DNA from: Collimonas sp. OK242
Lineage (GTDB): Bacteria; Pseudomonadota; Gammaproteobacteria; Burkholderiales; Burkholderiaceae_D
NCBI RefSeq assembly: GCF_900107095.1
Contig: NZ_FNOR01000003.1
Span: forward strand, 186,001 to 250,000
Direction of reading: 5' to 3'
Length of the DNA: 64,000 nucleotides
Shown here in pieces: positions 52,281 through 64,000 of the stretch (its first letter is position 1; every line of letters begins with the position of its first letter). The position numbers and the translations under genes were made by a program. The notes beneath the pieces are model-generated. The model made no database searches. It was not told the DNA's origin and saw only the letters and a list, made by a program, of their open reading frames with translations.

Positions 52281-53393
52281 GTGAATACCTCGACGCTAAC
52301 AAGCACAACAACCGCAGTTCGCCCCGCCACAGCCCGCCTGCCACGACTGGCTGGACTGGCCTTGAGCGCGCTGATTGCCGCCGCAGCAATTGCCGCCGCC
52401 AGGATAGACTGGCTGCAGGCGCACGGCTTCAGCGCGTTGACGCTGGCTATCGTGATCGGCATGCTGGTCGGTAACCTGGGTTATCAGCGGATCGCCCCTG
52501 CCTGTGCGCCCGGCGTCAATTTCTCCAAACAAAGCCTGCTTCGGCTGGGGATAATCTTGTACGGCTTCCGGCTGACATTCCAGGATATCGGCCATGTCGG
52601 ACTGAGCGGCGTATTGATCGACGCCCTGGTCTTGTGCTCCACCTTTGGCATGGCGCTGCTGCTCGGCACGCGCGTATTCAAGCTGGATCGCGACACCGCC
52701 ATGCTGATCGGCGCCGGCAGCTCCATCTGCGGCGCCGCCGCGGTGATGGCCACCGAACCGGTGCTGCGGGCGCAGCCGGCGCAAGTCACGGTAGCGGTGG
52801 CGACCGTAGTGGTATTCGGTTCGCTGGCGATATTTCTCTATCCGCTGCTGTACCAGCTCAATCTGCACTGGCATTTCCTGGCGGCCTCGCCGCTGGCCTT
52901 TGGCATCTATACCGGATCCACCGTGCATGAAGTCGCGCAAGTGGTGGCGGCAGCCCGCGCCATCAGTCCCGAAGCAGCCGATACCGCAGTGATTGCCAAG
53001 ATGGTGAGAGTGATGATGCTGGCGCCATTCCTGATGCTTTTGTCGGCCTGTATCGCGAACAAGACAGCCGCTGCCAAGCATCAGAATAAGAAAGCAGACA
53101 GCACTGCCAAGCGCGGCGCCGGCGGCCTGGCCATTCCATGGTTTGCATTTGGTTTTGTCGCCGTGGTGGCGTTCAATTCGATGAAGCTGCTGCCCGGCAC
53201 GCTGGTGTCGCATGTCAACGATGCCGACAATGTGCTGCTGGCAATGGCGATGGCGGCGCTAGGCATCTCCACCCATTTCTCTTCGCTGCGCACTGCAGGG
53301 ATCAAACCATTGATGTTTGCGGCAGTATTGTTCGGCTGGCTGATCGTCGGCGGCGCCTTGATCAATACGCTGGTGTTGCGCCTGTTCGCCTGA
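52281..53393 (+). CDS. YeiH-family putative sulfate/sulfonate-related exporter
   Basis: A 370-aa inner-membrane protein of the former UPF0324 family (YeiH; annotated as putative sulfate exporter). About ten helices are visible. [37 protein letters not shown] and [18 protein letters not shown] are the conserved blocks. The start is GTG at 52281; GGAAG lies 6 nt before it. It is divergent from a LysR gene, as for yeiE-yeiH. The transported compound is not proven for the family. Confidence 0.88.
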   Translation: MNTSTLTSTTTAVRPATARLPRLAGLALSALIAAAAIAAARIDWLQAHGFSALTLAIVIGMLVGNLGYQRIAPACAPGVNFSKQSLLRLGIILYGFRLTFQDIGHVGLSGVLIDALVLCSTFGMALLLGTRVFKLDRDTAMLIGAGSSICGAAAVMATEPVLRAQPAQVTVAVATVVVFGSLAIFLYPLLYQLNLHWHFLAASPLAFGIYTGSTVHEVAQVVAAARAISPEAADTAVIAKMVRVMMLAPFLMLLSACIANKTAAAKHQNKKADSTAKRGAGGLAIPWFAFGFVAVVAFNSMKLLPGTLVSHVNDADNVLLAMAMAALGISTHFSSLRTAGIKPLMFAAVLFGWLIVGGALINTLVLRLFA

Positions 53394-53458
53394 TAGCCGT
53401 CACCGGCATGGTGACTGACGGGGCGGGAAAACCCGACCGCCCCCAAGATTACGCTCTG

Positions 53459-53493
53459 AAATCCAGCTCGCTAGGCGACGCTGGATTTTTTTC
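53459..53493 (+). terminator. Intrinsic terminator after the YeiH-family gene
   Basis: AAATCCAGC and GCTGGATTT are perfect 9-bp arms around a 12-nt loop (which can itself form a small TCG/CGA pair), followed by TTTTTT. The remaining 53494-53775 region before the chemoreceptor shows no clear promoter. Confidence 0.85.
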
Positions 53494-53775
53494 ATTGCGT
53501 CGAGAACCTGTGTAGCAAGACGCAATTCAAGACGCACCGGGTGGAATAAGGTGGCTAACGGGCTCACCGATAGCCCAATGAACGATCAAAAAACGGGCCT
53601 CTTCCCGCGATCGTCCGCATCCGATGTCGATATCCTGAGAACAAAAAATAATTGGCCGTTAGACCAGCCAGGGGCAGACATGTCCACCAGATGTTCAACC
53701 CTGAGATGACTGACGTTAATCCTTTCTCCTTCCTTGCTGCTAGCAGGCATATATTCCAAACAGGATTTTCCTATA

Positions 53776-55770
53776 ATGTTTTCATCTCTTCGTACACGGC
53801 TTGTCGTCATTTGCGTCTCCATTGTGGTTCTCGCGCTGGTGATCCTGGCTTCAGCCAACTTCATCACAACCCGCAGCCACACGCTTGCATCGCTCAACGA
53901 GCAAATGCTGCAACTGGCCGGCGACCACTCATCCGGCATCGCGGAATGGGTGCACTCCAAGGCTGCCATCGTTTCCTCGATAAATATGGCGGCCGACCTT
54001 GCCGATCCTATCCCGTTTATCAAGGCAGCACAAAAGGCGGGGGAATTTGACGATGCCTATACGGCCTACCCGGACAAACGGATGCTGGCGCCCCATCCGA
54101 TGCCGCCCGGTTACGATCCCACAGGCCGGCCCTGGTATCTCAAGGCGTCGCAAGCGGCAGCGCCGGTACTTACCGCCCCCTATGTGGATGCGAGCACCGG
54201 CAAGCTGGTGGTTACATTCGCCGAACCGGTGATCAGCAAAGGGCATGTCAAGGCAATCTCCGCCGCCGACGTGGTGCTGGATTCGGTGATCCGCAACGTC
54301 AACGCCATCAAGCCGACGCCCAACAGTTTTGCTTTCCTGACGGACAGCAGCGGCACCATCATCGCTCATCCCAATGCGGCGCTGGCCCTGAAGCCCGTAT
54401 CGGCGCTTGAGAGCACCTTGTCTGCGCAAAAACTGGCGGCTCTCGACCATGCCAAGGACGGCAGCAGCATCCGTCTCAACGATCGCGACGACAGATTGTA
54501 TGTGAGCAAAATCGCCGGCACGGACTGGATGCTGGTAGTGGTAATGGACTATGCCGAAGCGACTCAGGCGGTAAGCTCGATGCTGATCACATCGACCGTC
54601 ACGGCGCTGTTGATCATTGCGCTGGCGGCCCTGGCGCTGACCTTGCTGGTGGTGCAGGCGCTCAAGCGCTTGGAACTGATCCGCGATGCGATGCAGGAAA
54701 TCGCTTCCGGCGACGGCGACCTGACGCGACGTCTTGACGCTGCAGGCAAAGACGAGCTGGCGCAGATCGCCGGCGCGTTCAACCTGTTCGTCGACAAGAT
54801 CGCCGAGGTTCTAGGGCAAATCCGCCGCAGCAGCGAATCGGTCAAGGTCGCGTCACACCAGATCGCCGCAGGCAATCTCGACCTGTCGTCGCGCACCGAA
54901 CAGCAGGCCAGCTCGCTGGAACAGACCGCCGCATCGATGGAAGAAATTACCGGCACGGTCAAGCAGAGCGCCGACAATGCGCGCCAGGCAAATCAGCTCG
55001 CCGTATCCGCCTCCAGCGTGGCAGTCAAGGGCGGCACGGTAGTGTCGCAAGTGGTCGAAACCATGGACTCGATCAATGCCTCGTCCAAGAAAATCGTCGA
55101 CATTATCGGCGTGATCGACGGCATTGCTTTCCAGACCAATATCCTGGCCTTGAATGCGGCGGTCGAAGCGGCGCGCGCCGGCGAACAGGGCAGAGGTTTT
55201 GCGGTGGTGGCAAGCGAGGTGCGCAATCTGGCCCAGCGCAGCGCCACAGCGGCCAAGGAAATCAAAGGCCTGATCGGCGATTCGGTGGACAAAGTGGGAA
55301 TCGGCAGCAAGCTGGTGGCCGAAGCCGGGGTGACCATGGAGCAGATCGTCGACAGCGTGCAACGGGTTACCGACATCATGGCCGAGATTACCGCAGCCAG
55401 CCAGGAACAGAGCAGCGGCATCGAGCAGATCAACCAGGCGATCGGCCAGATGGATCAGGTCACTCAGCAAAACGCCGCACTGGTGGAAGAAGCCGCCGCT
55501 GCCGCCGCATCGCTGCAAGAGCACGCCGCCAATTTATCGCAGGTCGTCAGCATGTTCAAGCTCGATGCATCTCATGACGTGCCTGCCTTTAAAGCGGCAA
55601 CCACTGCCAACAGCCCGCATATGCAAGCCGCCGCACAGCCCAAGAACGCCAAGGTCATGTTCTTGAGCAAAAAAGCGGGCACGGCCAGAACCATCGCCAA
55701 CGCCCCGATGCAGAACAAACAAGCCGGCGGCGGCCAAACCGGCGCCGCGGAGGATTGGGAGCAGTTCTGA
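53776..55770 (+). CDS. Methyl-accepting chemotaxis protein with dCache sensor
   Basis: A 664-aa membrane chemoreceptor. The first helix is near residues 8-30, followed by a periplasmic double Cache domain ([30 protein letters not shown]) to about 275 and the second helix near 278-300. HAMP follows, then the signalling domain with the hairpin tip [20 protein letters not shown] shortened here to [20 protein letters not shown] around 455-475. The C-terminus is EDWEQF, matching the CheR-tethering pentapeptide pattern (xWxxF). ATG 53776 is chosen because homology begins at MFSSLRTRL and AGGA is upstream. Cache domains of this type often bind amino or organic acids; ligand unknown. Confidence 0.92.
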   Translation: MFSSLRTRLVVICVSIVVLALVILASANFITTRSHTLASLNEQMLQLAGDHSSGIAEWVHSKAAIVSSINMAADLADPIPFIKAAQKAGEFDDAYTAYPDKRMLAPHPMPPGYDPTGRPWYLKASQAAAPVLTAPYVDASTGKLVVTFAEPVISKGHVKAISAADVVLDSVIRNVNAIKPTPNSFAFLTDSSGTIIAHPNAALALKPVSALESTLSAQKLAALDHAKDGSSIRLNDRDDRLYVSKIAGTDWMLVVVMDYAEATQAVSSMLITSTVTALLIIALAALALTLLVVQALKRLELIRDAMQEIASGDGDLTRRLDAAGKDELAQIAGAFNLFVDKIAEVLGQIRRSSESVKVASHQIAAGNLDLSSRTEQQASSLEQTAASMEEITGTVKQSADNARQANQLAVSASSVAVKGGTVVSQVVETMDSINASSKKIVDIIGVIDGIAFQTNILALNAAVEAARAGEQGRGFAVVASEVRNLAQRSATAAKEIKGLIGDSVDKVGIGSKLVAEAGVTMEQIVDSVQRVTDIMAEITAASQEQSSGIEQINQAIGQMDQVTQQNAALVEEAAAAAASLQEHAANLSQVVSMFKLDASHDVPAFKAATTANSPHMQAAAQPKNAKVMFLSKKAGTARTIANAPMQNKQAGGGQTGAAEDWEQF

Positions 55771-55783
55771 TTTTCAGCGTAAA

Positions 55784-55824
55784 AAAATAGGCCCGGGGTT
55801 CAATTCAAACCCCGGGCCTATTTT
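55784..55824. terminator. Bidirectional intrinsic terminator
   Basis: A 17-bp perfect stem (outer AAAATAGGCC, inner CGGGGTT and its complement) with a 7-nt loop, and T-runs on both strands. It lies between the convergent chemoreceptor and rpiA genes. Confidence 0.95.
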
Positions 55825-55856
55825 CAATGCGGAAGCAACTACAGCCTTTGAGACAA

Positions 55857-56537
55857 TCAGAAGGTCAGGGTCTTCACGCCGTCTGGCGTTCCCAGCAGAC
55901 AAACGTCAGCGCCCTGAGCCGCAAACAACCCGACCGTCACCACGCCGGTGATCTGGTTGATTTGCCGTTCCAGCTCGACCGGATCGGTGATTCTCAGATC
56001 GAACATATCGATAATCACGCAACCGTTGTCGGTAATCAGCGGCTTGCCATCCTTGAATCGCAAACGCGGCTCGCCGCCCAGTTTGATCAGCTTGCGCGCC
56101 ACCACCGCCTGCGCCATCGGGATCACTTCGACCGGCAACGGAAACTTGCCGAGTACCTTGACCAGCTTGGAGCCGTCGGCGATGCAGATGAATTTCTCGG
56201 CTACCGAAGCGACGATCTTTTCGCGCGTCAGGGCGGCGCCGCCGCCTTTGATCATCGCGCCCTGTTCCGTGATTTCGTCGGCGCCGTCGATGTAGACCGG
56301 CATGGTCGCGACCTGGTTCAGGTCGTAGACTTCGATGTCATGCGCCCGCAGGCGCGCGGCAGTCGCTTCCGATGAAGCCACGGCGCCCTTGATACGATGC
56401 TTGATCTTGGCTAGTTCATCGATGAAGAAATTGGCGGTAGAGCCGGTGCCGACGCCGACAATCTGGCCATCCACCACGTATTTAATTGCTTCGCGGGCAA
56501 CAGCTTGTTTGAGTTCGTCCTGGGTCATGGCAGTCAT
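55857..56537 (-). CDS. rpiA: Ribose-5-phosphate isomerase A
   Basis: RpiA interconverts ribose 5-phosphate and ribulose 5-phosphate in the pentose phosphate pathway. From ATG 56537 the product is 226 aa, typical for the family. The phosphate loop is [16 protein letters not shown]. The catalytic and binding motifs are DGADEI and [13 protein letters not shown] second ATG at 56528 is in frame and gives 223 aa. The open frame 41 codons upstream is not supported by homology. Confidence 0.95.
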   Translation of the reverse strand: MTAMTQDELKQAVAREAIKYVVDGQIVGVGTGSTANFFIDELAKIKHRIKGAVASSEATAARLRAHDIEVYDLNQVATMPVYIDGADEITEQGAMIKGGGAALTREKIVASVAEKFICIADGSKLVKVLGKFPLPVEVIPMAQAVVARKLIKLGGEPRLRFKDGKPLITDNGCVIIDMFDLRITDPVELERQINQITGVVTVGLFAAQGADVCLLGTPDGVKTLTF

Positions 56538-56622
56538 GGCTTTGTCTTGAAAAAGAGGTAAAGACGCTATTTTAACCAAACCGCGAGGTGAATTTGAAAA
56601 ACAAGGCCCTCGCCCGCTCATC

Positions 56623-58395
56623 TTAATGATTTTCGTCAGCTTGCTGTTCCATCGTTTCACGCAGCGCGATTTGCAATTTCGAATGCAATTTCACAAAACG
56701 TTGCCACAACACCAACACCAGTGCCGCCGCGCCAACCAGCACCAGGACCAGCAGATTGGTCGGCGGCAGAATCCGGCTGCTGAGCGCGGCGAGCATCAAC
56801 ATGATGCCGATGATGGAGACCACCGGAATCACCTCGGCGATCACGCGCCGCACCGCATGGCTGTAGGAACCAGCCCATTCCGGCTTGACGCCGATCTCTG
56901 CCAGCAACATGCTTAGCGCGTGCAGTTTGCGATAAGTTGCAATCAGGAAAGGCAATGAAAGCAGCAACGCCCCACCCCACACTACCGCATTCTGAATCTG
57001 CGCATCCGCCACCCACGCCGACATGCTGCCGCCAAGCGCCTGGGCAAAATAGCCGCCGATGATGAAAATCGCCGCCACCAGCGCCAGATTCACCACCACC
57101 TGCATCAGGATGCGGCGAATAATGCGCGACAACTGAGCGCGGTCGCCCTGCGGTTGCAAGCTGTCGAGCCAGGTGGAATACATGCCGAATAGCGCCGCCA
57201 GTTTCTCCGGCATGGCCTGCGCCAGGCGGGTTGAGAGCGGATCGGCCAGCTTGATCAGGTATGGCGTCAACAGGGTAGTCACGGCAGATACCGCCACCAC
57301 GGTCGGGTACAGGAAATCGCTGGTGACGTTCAGGCTGAGACCGAGCGCTGCGATGATGAAGGAAAATTCACCGATCTGCGACAGCCCCATGCCGACCCGC
57401 ATTGAAGTGCGGCCGTCATGGCCGGACAGAAAAGTCGCCAGGCCGCAGCTGACGACCTTGCCCAGCACCACCGCCAGCGTAATCACGGCAATCGGCAACC
57501 AGTATTGGGCCAGGATGGACGGATTGAACAACAGGCCGACGGCCACGAAAAAGATGGCGCTGAACATGTCGCGCACCGGTTCTATCAGGCGTTCGATCTG
57601 ATGCAGGTGACGCGACTCGGCCATCACGGCGCCGATAATGAAGGCGCCCAATGCGACGCTGTACTGCATTTTCATGACCAGCAAACAGAAGCCGAAGCAC
57701 AGGCCAAGCACCGTCACCAGCAGCATTTCCTTGCTCTTGAATTTGGCAACATAATCGAGCAGGCGCGGTATGATCAGGATACCCGCCACCAGCGAGACAA
57801 TCATGAACAGCACCAGCTTGCCGATGGTAACCGCGGCATCGCCGGCATCCACCGAACCGCTGGTCGCCACGCCTGACAGCAAAGCGATCATGCCGATCGC
57901 CAGCACATCCTCGACAATCAGGATGCCGAAAATCAGTTGCGCGAATTTCTCGCGCTTCATGCCCAACTCGTTGAGCGCCTTGACGATGATAGTGGTGGAC
58001 GATACCGACAGCATGGCGCCGAGGAATACCGCATCCATCTGCTTCCAGCCGAAATAAATGCCGATCTCGTAGCCGACCCACAGCATCAGCGTAATCTCCG
58101 CCAGGGCCGCCACAAGGGCAGTGGCGCCAACCTTGCCGAGTTTCTTCAGGCTGAATTCCAGGCCCAGCGAAAACAACAGGAAGATCACGCCCAGTTCCGC
58201 CAGGATCTGAATCGTGCGTGCATCCGTGATCAGCGAAAACGGCGGCGTATGCGGTCCGATGATGACCCCGGCGACAATATAACCAAGCACCACCGGCTGT
58301 TTGAAACGGTTGAACAGCACCGTGACGACACCGGCGATCAACATGATCACGGCCAGATCCTGGATAAACATTTCTACCGCATGGTGCATTGGCAA
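56623..58395 (-). CDS. CPA2-family cation:proton antiporter without RCK domain
   Basis: A 590-aa inner-membrane protein of the Kef/YbaL group. Residues 1-390 form the Na+/H+ exchanger core, with [49 protein letters not shown] and [18 protein letters not shown]. Instead of the cytosolic TrkA-N/RCK domain found in KefB/C and YbaL, the C-terminal 200 residues carry about four further hydrophobic segments and a short charged tail. It is probably a K+ or Na+ efflux antiporter, with control different from Kef. No ancillary KefF/G-like gene is adjacent. Confidence 0.88.
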   Translation of the reverse strand: MPMHHAVEMFIQDLAVIMLIAGVVTVLFNRFKQPVVLGYIVAGVIIGPHTPPFSLITDARTIQILAELGVIFLLFSLGLEFSLKKLGKVGATALVAALAEITLMLWVGYEIGIYFGWKQMDAVFLGAMLSVSSTTIIVKALNELGMKREKFAQLIFGILIVEDVLAIGMIALLSGVATSGSVDAGDAAVTIGKLVLFMIVSLVAGILIIPRLLDYVAKFKSKEMLLVTVLGLCFGFCLLVMKMQYSVALGAFIIGAVMAESRHLHQIERLIEPVRDMFSAIFFVAVGLLFNPSILAQYWLPIAVITLAVVLGKVVSCGLATFLSGHDGRTSMRVGMGLSQIGEFSFIIAALGLSLNVTSDFLYPTVVAVSAVTTLLTPYLIKLADPLSTRLAQAMPEKLAALFGMYSTWLDSLQPQGDRAQLSRIIRRILMQVVVNLALVAAIFIIGGYFAQALGGSMSAWVADAQIQNAVVWGGALLLSLPFLIATYRKLHALSMLLAEIGVKPEWAGSYSHAVRRVIAEVIPVVSIIGIMLMLAALSSRILPPTNLLVLVLVGAAALVLVLWQRFVKLHSKLQIALRETMEQQADENH

Positions 58396-58588
58396 GTTTC
58401 CGAAGTAAGCAAATGGGAGAGACGACGCGCAGGAGCGGCGAACGGCGCGCCGCCATGCAAGGCAGCGATGCGCCAGGCATGGCTGGCAATCAAGCTGCCG
58501 CGCTTGGCTTTTTTACAATTATATATTGCCGGCGTATGCTGACTTCTTAATCAGCCCGTGGCGCGGGCACGATGGGCCCACCCTACAT

Positions 58589-59125
58589 TCAATCGTCGTG
58601 ATCGGGATCCAGCTCGGGGAACAGCACTTCGGTGTAACCAAAGCGGGTGAAATCCTTGATCCGCATCGGATACAGGATGCCATTCAGGTGATCGGTTTCA
58701 TGCTGCACCACGCGCGCATGGAAATCATCGACGTCGCGGCTGATGCGCGCGCCAAACTGGTCGAAGCCCTCGTAATGCACACGGCTCCAGCGCGGCACCA
58801 CGCCACGCATGCCGGGCACCGACAGGCAACCTTCCCAGCCATCTTCAATTTCTTCCGATAACGGCGTCAACACCGGATTGATCAGCACGGTCTCCGGCAC
58901 CGCCGGCGCATCCGGGTAGCGCACGTTATCCTTGAAACCGAAGATCACCACCTGCAGGTTGACGCCGATCTGCGGCGCCGCCAGACCGGCGCCGTTGGCT
59001 GCATGCATCGTATCGAACATGTCAGCGATCAGCGCCTCCAGTTCCGGCGCGTTGAACGCGGTGACAGCTTCTGCTTGTCGCAACAGGCGGGGGTCGCCCA
59101 TTTTCAGGATTTCACGAACGGTCAT
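58589..59125 (-). CDS. def: Peptide deformylase
   Basis: PDF removes the formyl group from nascent proteins, ahead of MetAP. The 178-aa protein has the three motifs [15 protein letters not shown] (C100) and QHETDHLNG (H142, H146), which bind the metal and supply the catalytic Glu. The C-terminal tail [18 protein letters not shown] is somewhat long. Unusually it stands apart from fmt. The 193-bp gap to the antiporter gene shows no recognised element. Confidence 0.96.
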   Translation of the reverse strand: MTVREILKMGDPRLLRQAEAVTAFNAPELEALIADMFDTMHAANGAGLAAPQIGVNLQVVIFGFKDNVRYPDAPAVPETVLINPVLTPLSEEIEDGWEGCLSVPGMRGVVPRWSRVHYEGFDQFGARISRDVDDFHARVVQHETDHLNGILYPMRIKDFTRFGYTEVLFPELDPDHDD

Positions 59126-59144
59126 GGCGTCGGCTTTAGTGTGA

Positions 59145-63236
<4,092 letters not shown>

Positions 63237-63305
63237 TCTGCTGATGCCTTAATAAGGAAAAAACACTTCTGAATTTGCGTAGGGTGAGCAGCTGTGCCTC
63301 CCTAC

Positions 63306-63335
63306 AACTGCACTTCCAAGTAATGCAGTTCTTTT
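63306..63335. other. smc-zipA spacer with a short inverted repeat
   Basis: AACTGCA (63306-63312) and TGCAGTT (63324-63330), followed by CTTTTT on the plus strand, where no gene would use it. The 294-bp spacer 63237-63530 is otherwise AT-rich, probably holding the zipA promoter. No gene is seen. Confidence 0.35.
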
Positions 63336-63530
63336 TATAAAAACAATACCGATATCAGTATTACTGCACATGCGGCCAACGTAAAATTATTGAGACATTT
63401 TTTTACAATATATTGCATTAAAGCCGGAAATTCAGCTTAGTGTCAGCACAAAAAGTTGTCAAGCTGTCCAAGCTGCAATTGCTGCCGATTCCGCTACCGA
63501 CCCTGCTGCCGCTTTGGCGCGGTGTTCACC

Positions 63531-64000
63531 TTAAGCCGGCACAGCGTCGGCGGCAAAACTTCTGGCCGCTTCCATATCGACCGCAACAATCCGCGATACG
63601 CCCTGCTCCTGCATCGTCACCCCGATCAACTGCTGCGCCATTTCCATCGCAATCTTGTTATGCGAAATGAACAGGAACTGGGTATGGGCCGACATCCGCT
63701 TCACCATATTGCAGAAACGTTCGGTATTGGCATCGTCGAGCGGCGCATCAACCTCGTCCAGCAAACAGAACGGCGCCGGATTCAGCTGGAACATCGAAAA
63801 CACCAGGGCGGTCGCAGTGAGTGCTTTTTCGCCGCCCGACAGCAGGTGAATCGTGGCATTCTTCTTGCCCGGCGGTTGCGCCATGACTTGCACGCCGGAG
63901 TCGAGGATTTCGTCGCCGGTCATGATCAGTTTGGCCTGGCCGCCGCCGAACAGGATAGGGAACAGTTCGGCAAAATGCAGGTTGACCTTGTCGAAAGTGT
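63531..64000 (-). CDS. smc: Chromosome segregation protein SMC, C-terminal end only
   Basis: The last 155 codons of an SMC ATPase; the frame is open through the right edge. Visible are [19 protein letters not shown], the ABC signature [17 protein letters not shown], Walker [16 protein letters not shown] and the switch region [14 protein letters not shown]. These are the diagnostic parts of the C-terminal head domain. The N-terminal head, coiled coils and hinge lie outside the window. An internal ATG at 63923 is not the real start. Confidence 0.95.
   Translation of the reverse strand, partial: TFDKVNLHFAELFPILFGGGQAKLIMTGDEILDSGVQVMAQPPGKKNATIHLLSGGEKALTATALVFSMFQLNPAPFCLLDEVDAPLDDANTERFCNMVKRMSAHTQFLFISHNKIAMEMAQQLIGVTMQEQGVSRIVAVDMEAARSFAADAVPA

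Noticed and set aside
53771-53778. TATAAT overlapping the chemoreceptor start codon
   Set aside because: A -10 there would give a leaderless or truncated message and no -35 is placed correctly; taken as chance in an AT-rich stretch.
63306-63335. Plus-strand terminator between zipA and smc
   Set aside because: There is no plus-strand gene ending here and the stem is only 7 bp with a mismatch; kept only as an inverted repeat.

Overview
The window is bacterial chromosome from a betaproteobacterium of the Burkholderiales, most likely an Oxalobacteraceae member close to Collimonas or Herbaspirillum. This is inferred from protein character, gene order (rpsB-tsf-pyrH-frr-uppS-cdsA; smc-zipA-ligA) and the presence of a betaproteobacterial-type cyanophycin locus. 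No rRNA, tRNA, CRISPR array, IS element or prophage gene was seen. Coding density is high. Both edges cut a gene: cdsA on the left and smc on the right.

Layout. 0-5 kb (minus strand): translation and envelope genes rpsB, tsf, pyrH, frr, uppS, cdsA. 5-9.3 kb (plus): map, glnD and an RluF-type pseudouridine synthase. 9.3-17.3 kb: cyanophycin locus, with an ABC exporter plus DUF1854 protein facing two cyanophycin synthetase genes, a short cphA' and a full-length cphA. 17.3-22.2 kb: a divergent sugar/inositol-type unit. A regulator made of a DNA-binding domain fused to a solute-binding-protein fold faces a periplasmic binding protein, a hydroxypyruvate-isomerase-like enzyme and a Gfo/Idh/MocA dehydrogenase, and no transporter genes are present. 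22.2-24.7 kb: an MFS exporter, an NTF2-like protein and a cupin. 24.7-34.1 kb: high-affinity potassium uptake, with a 35-aa ORF of unknown function, kdpF, kdpA, kdpB, kdpC, a TorF-type porin, kdpD and kdpE. 34.3-37.1 kb: a FUSC-type membrane protein and a small secreted pilin-like protein.

37.1-50.8 kb is a sugar oxidation locus. ChvE-type binding protein, GguA ATPase and GguB permease import the sugar. An SDR dehydrogenase, SMP-30 lactonase, IlvD/Edd sugar-acid dehydratase, GguC/AraD1 FAH-fold protein and an aldehyde dehydrogenase together make a plausible non-phosphorylating route to 2-oxoglutarate. A LysR regulator, a porin and a TsdA-like dihaem cytochrome sit among them. A 25-bp motif (22 identical positions) is shared by the porin/LysR intergenic region and the chvE upstream region and is a good operator candidate.

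51.2-53.4 kb: a LysR regulator divergent from a YeiH-family exporter, with a clear palindromic operator between them. 53.8-64 kb: a chemoreceptor, rpiA, a CPA2 antiporter, def, galU, ligA, zipA and the 3' end of smc.

Most of the window is ordinary. The parts most worth a second look are the regulator fused to a binding-protein fold with its transporter-less operon, the cyanophycin-linked exporter with its paired synthetases, the small ORF coupled to kdpF, and several well-formed palindromes and shared motifs between genes.
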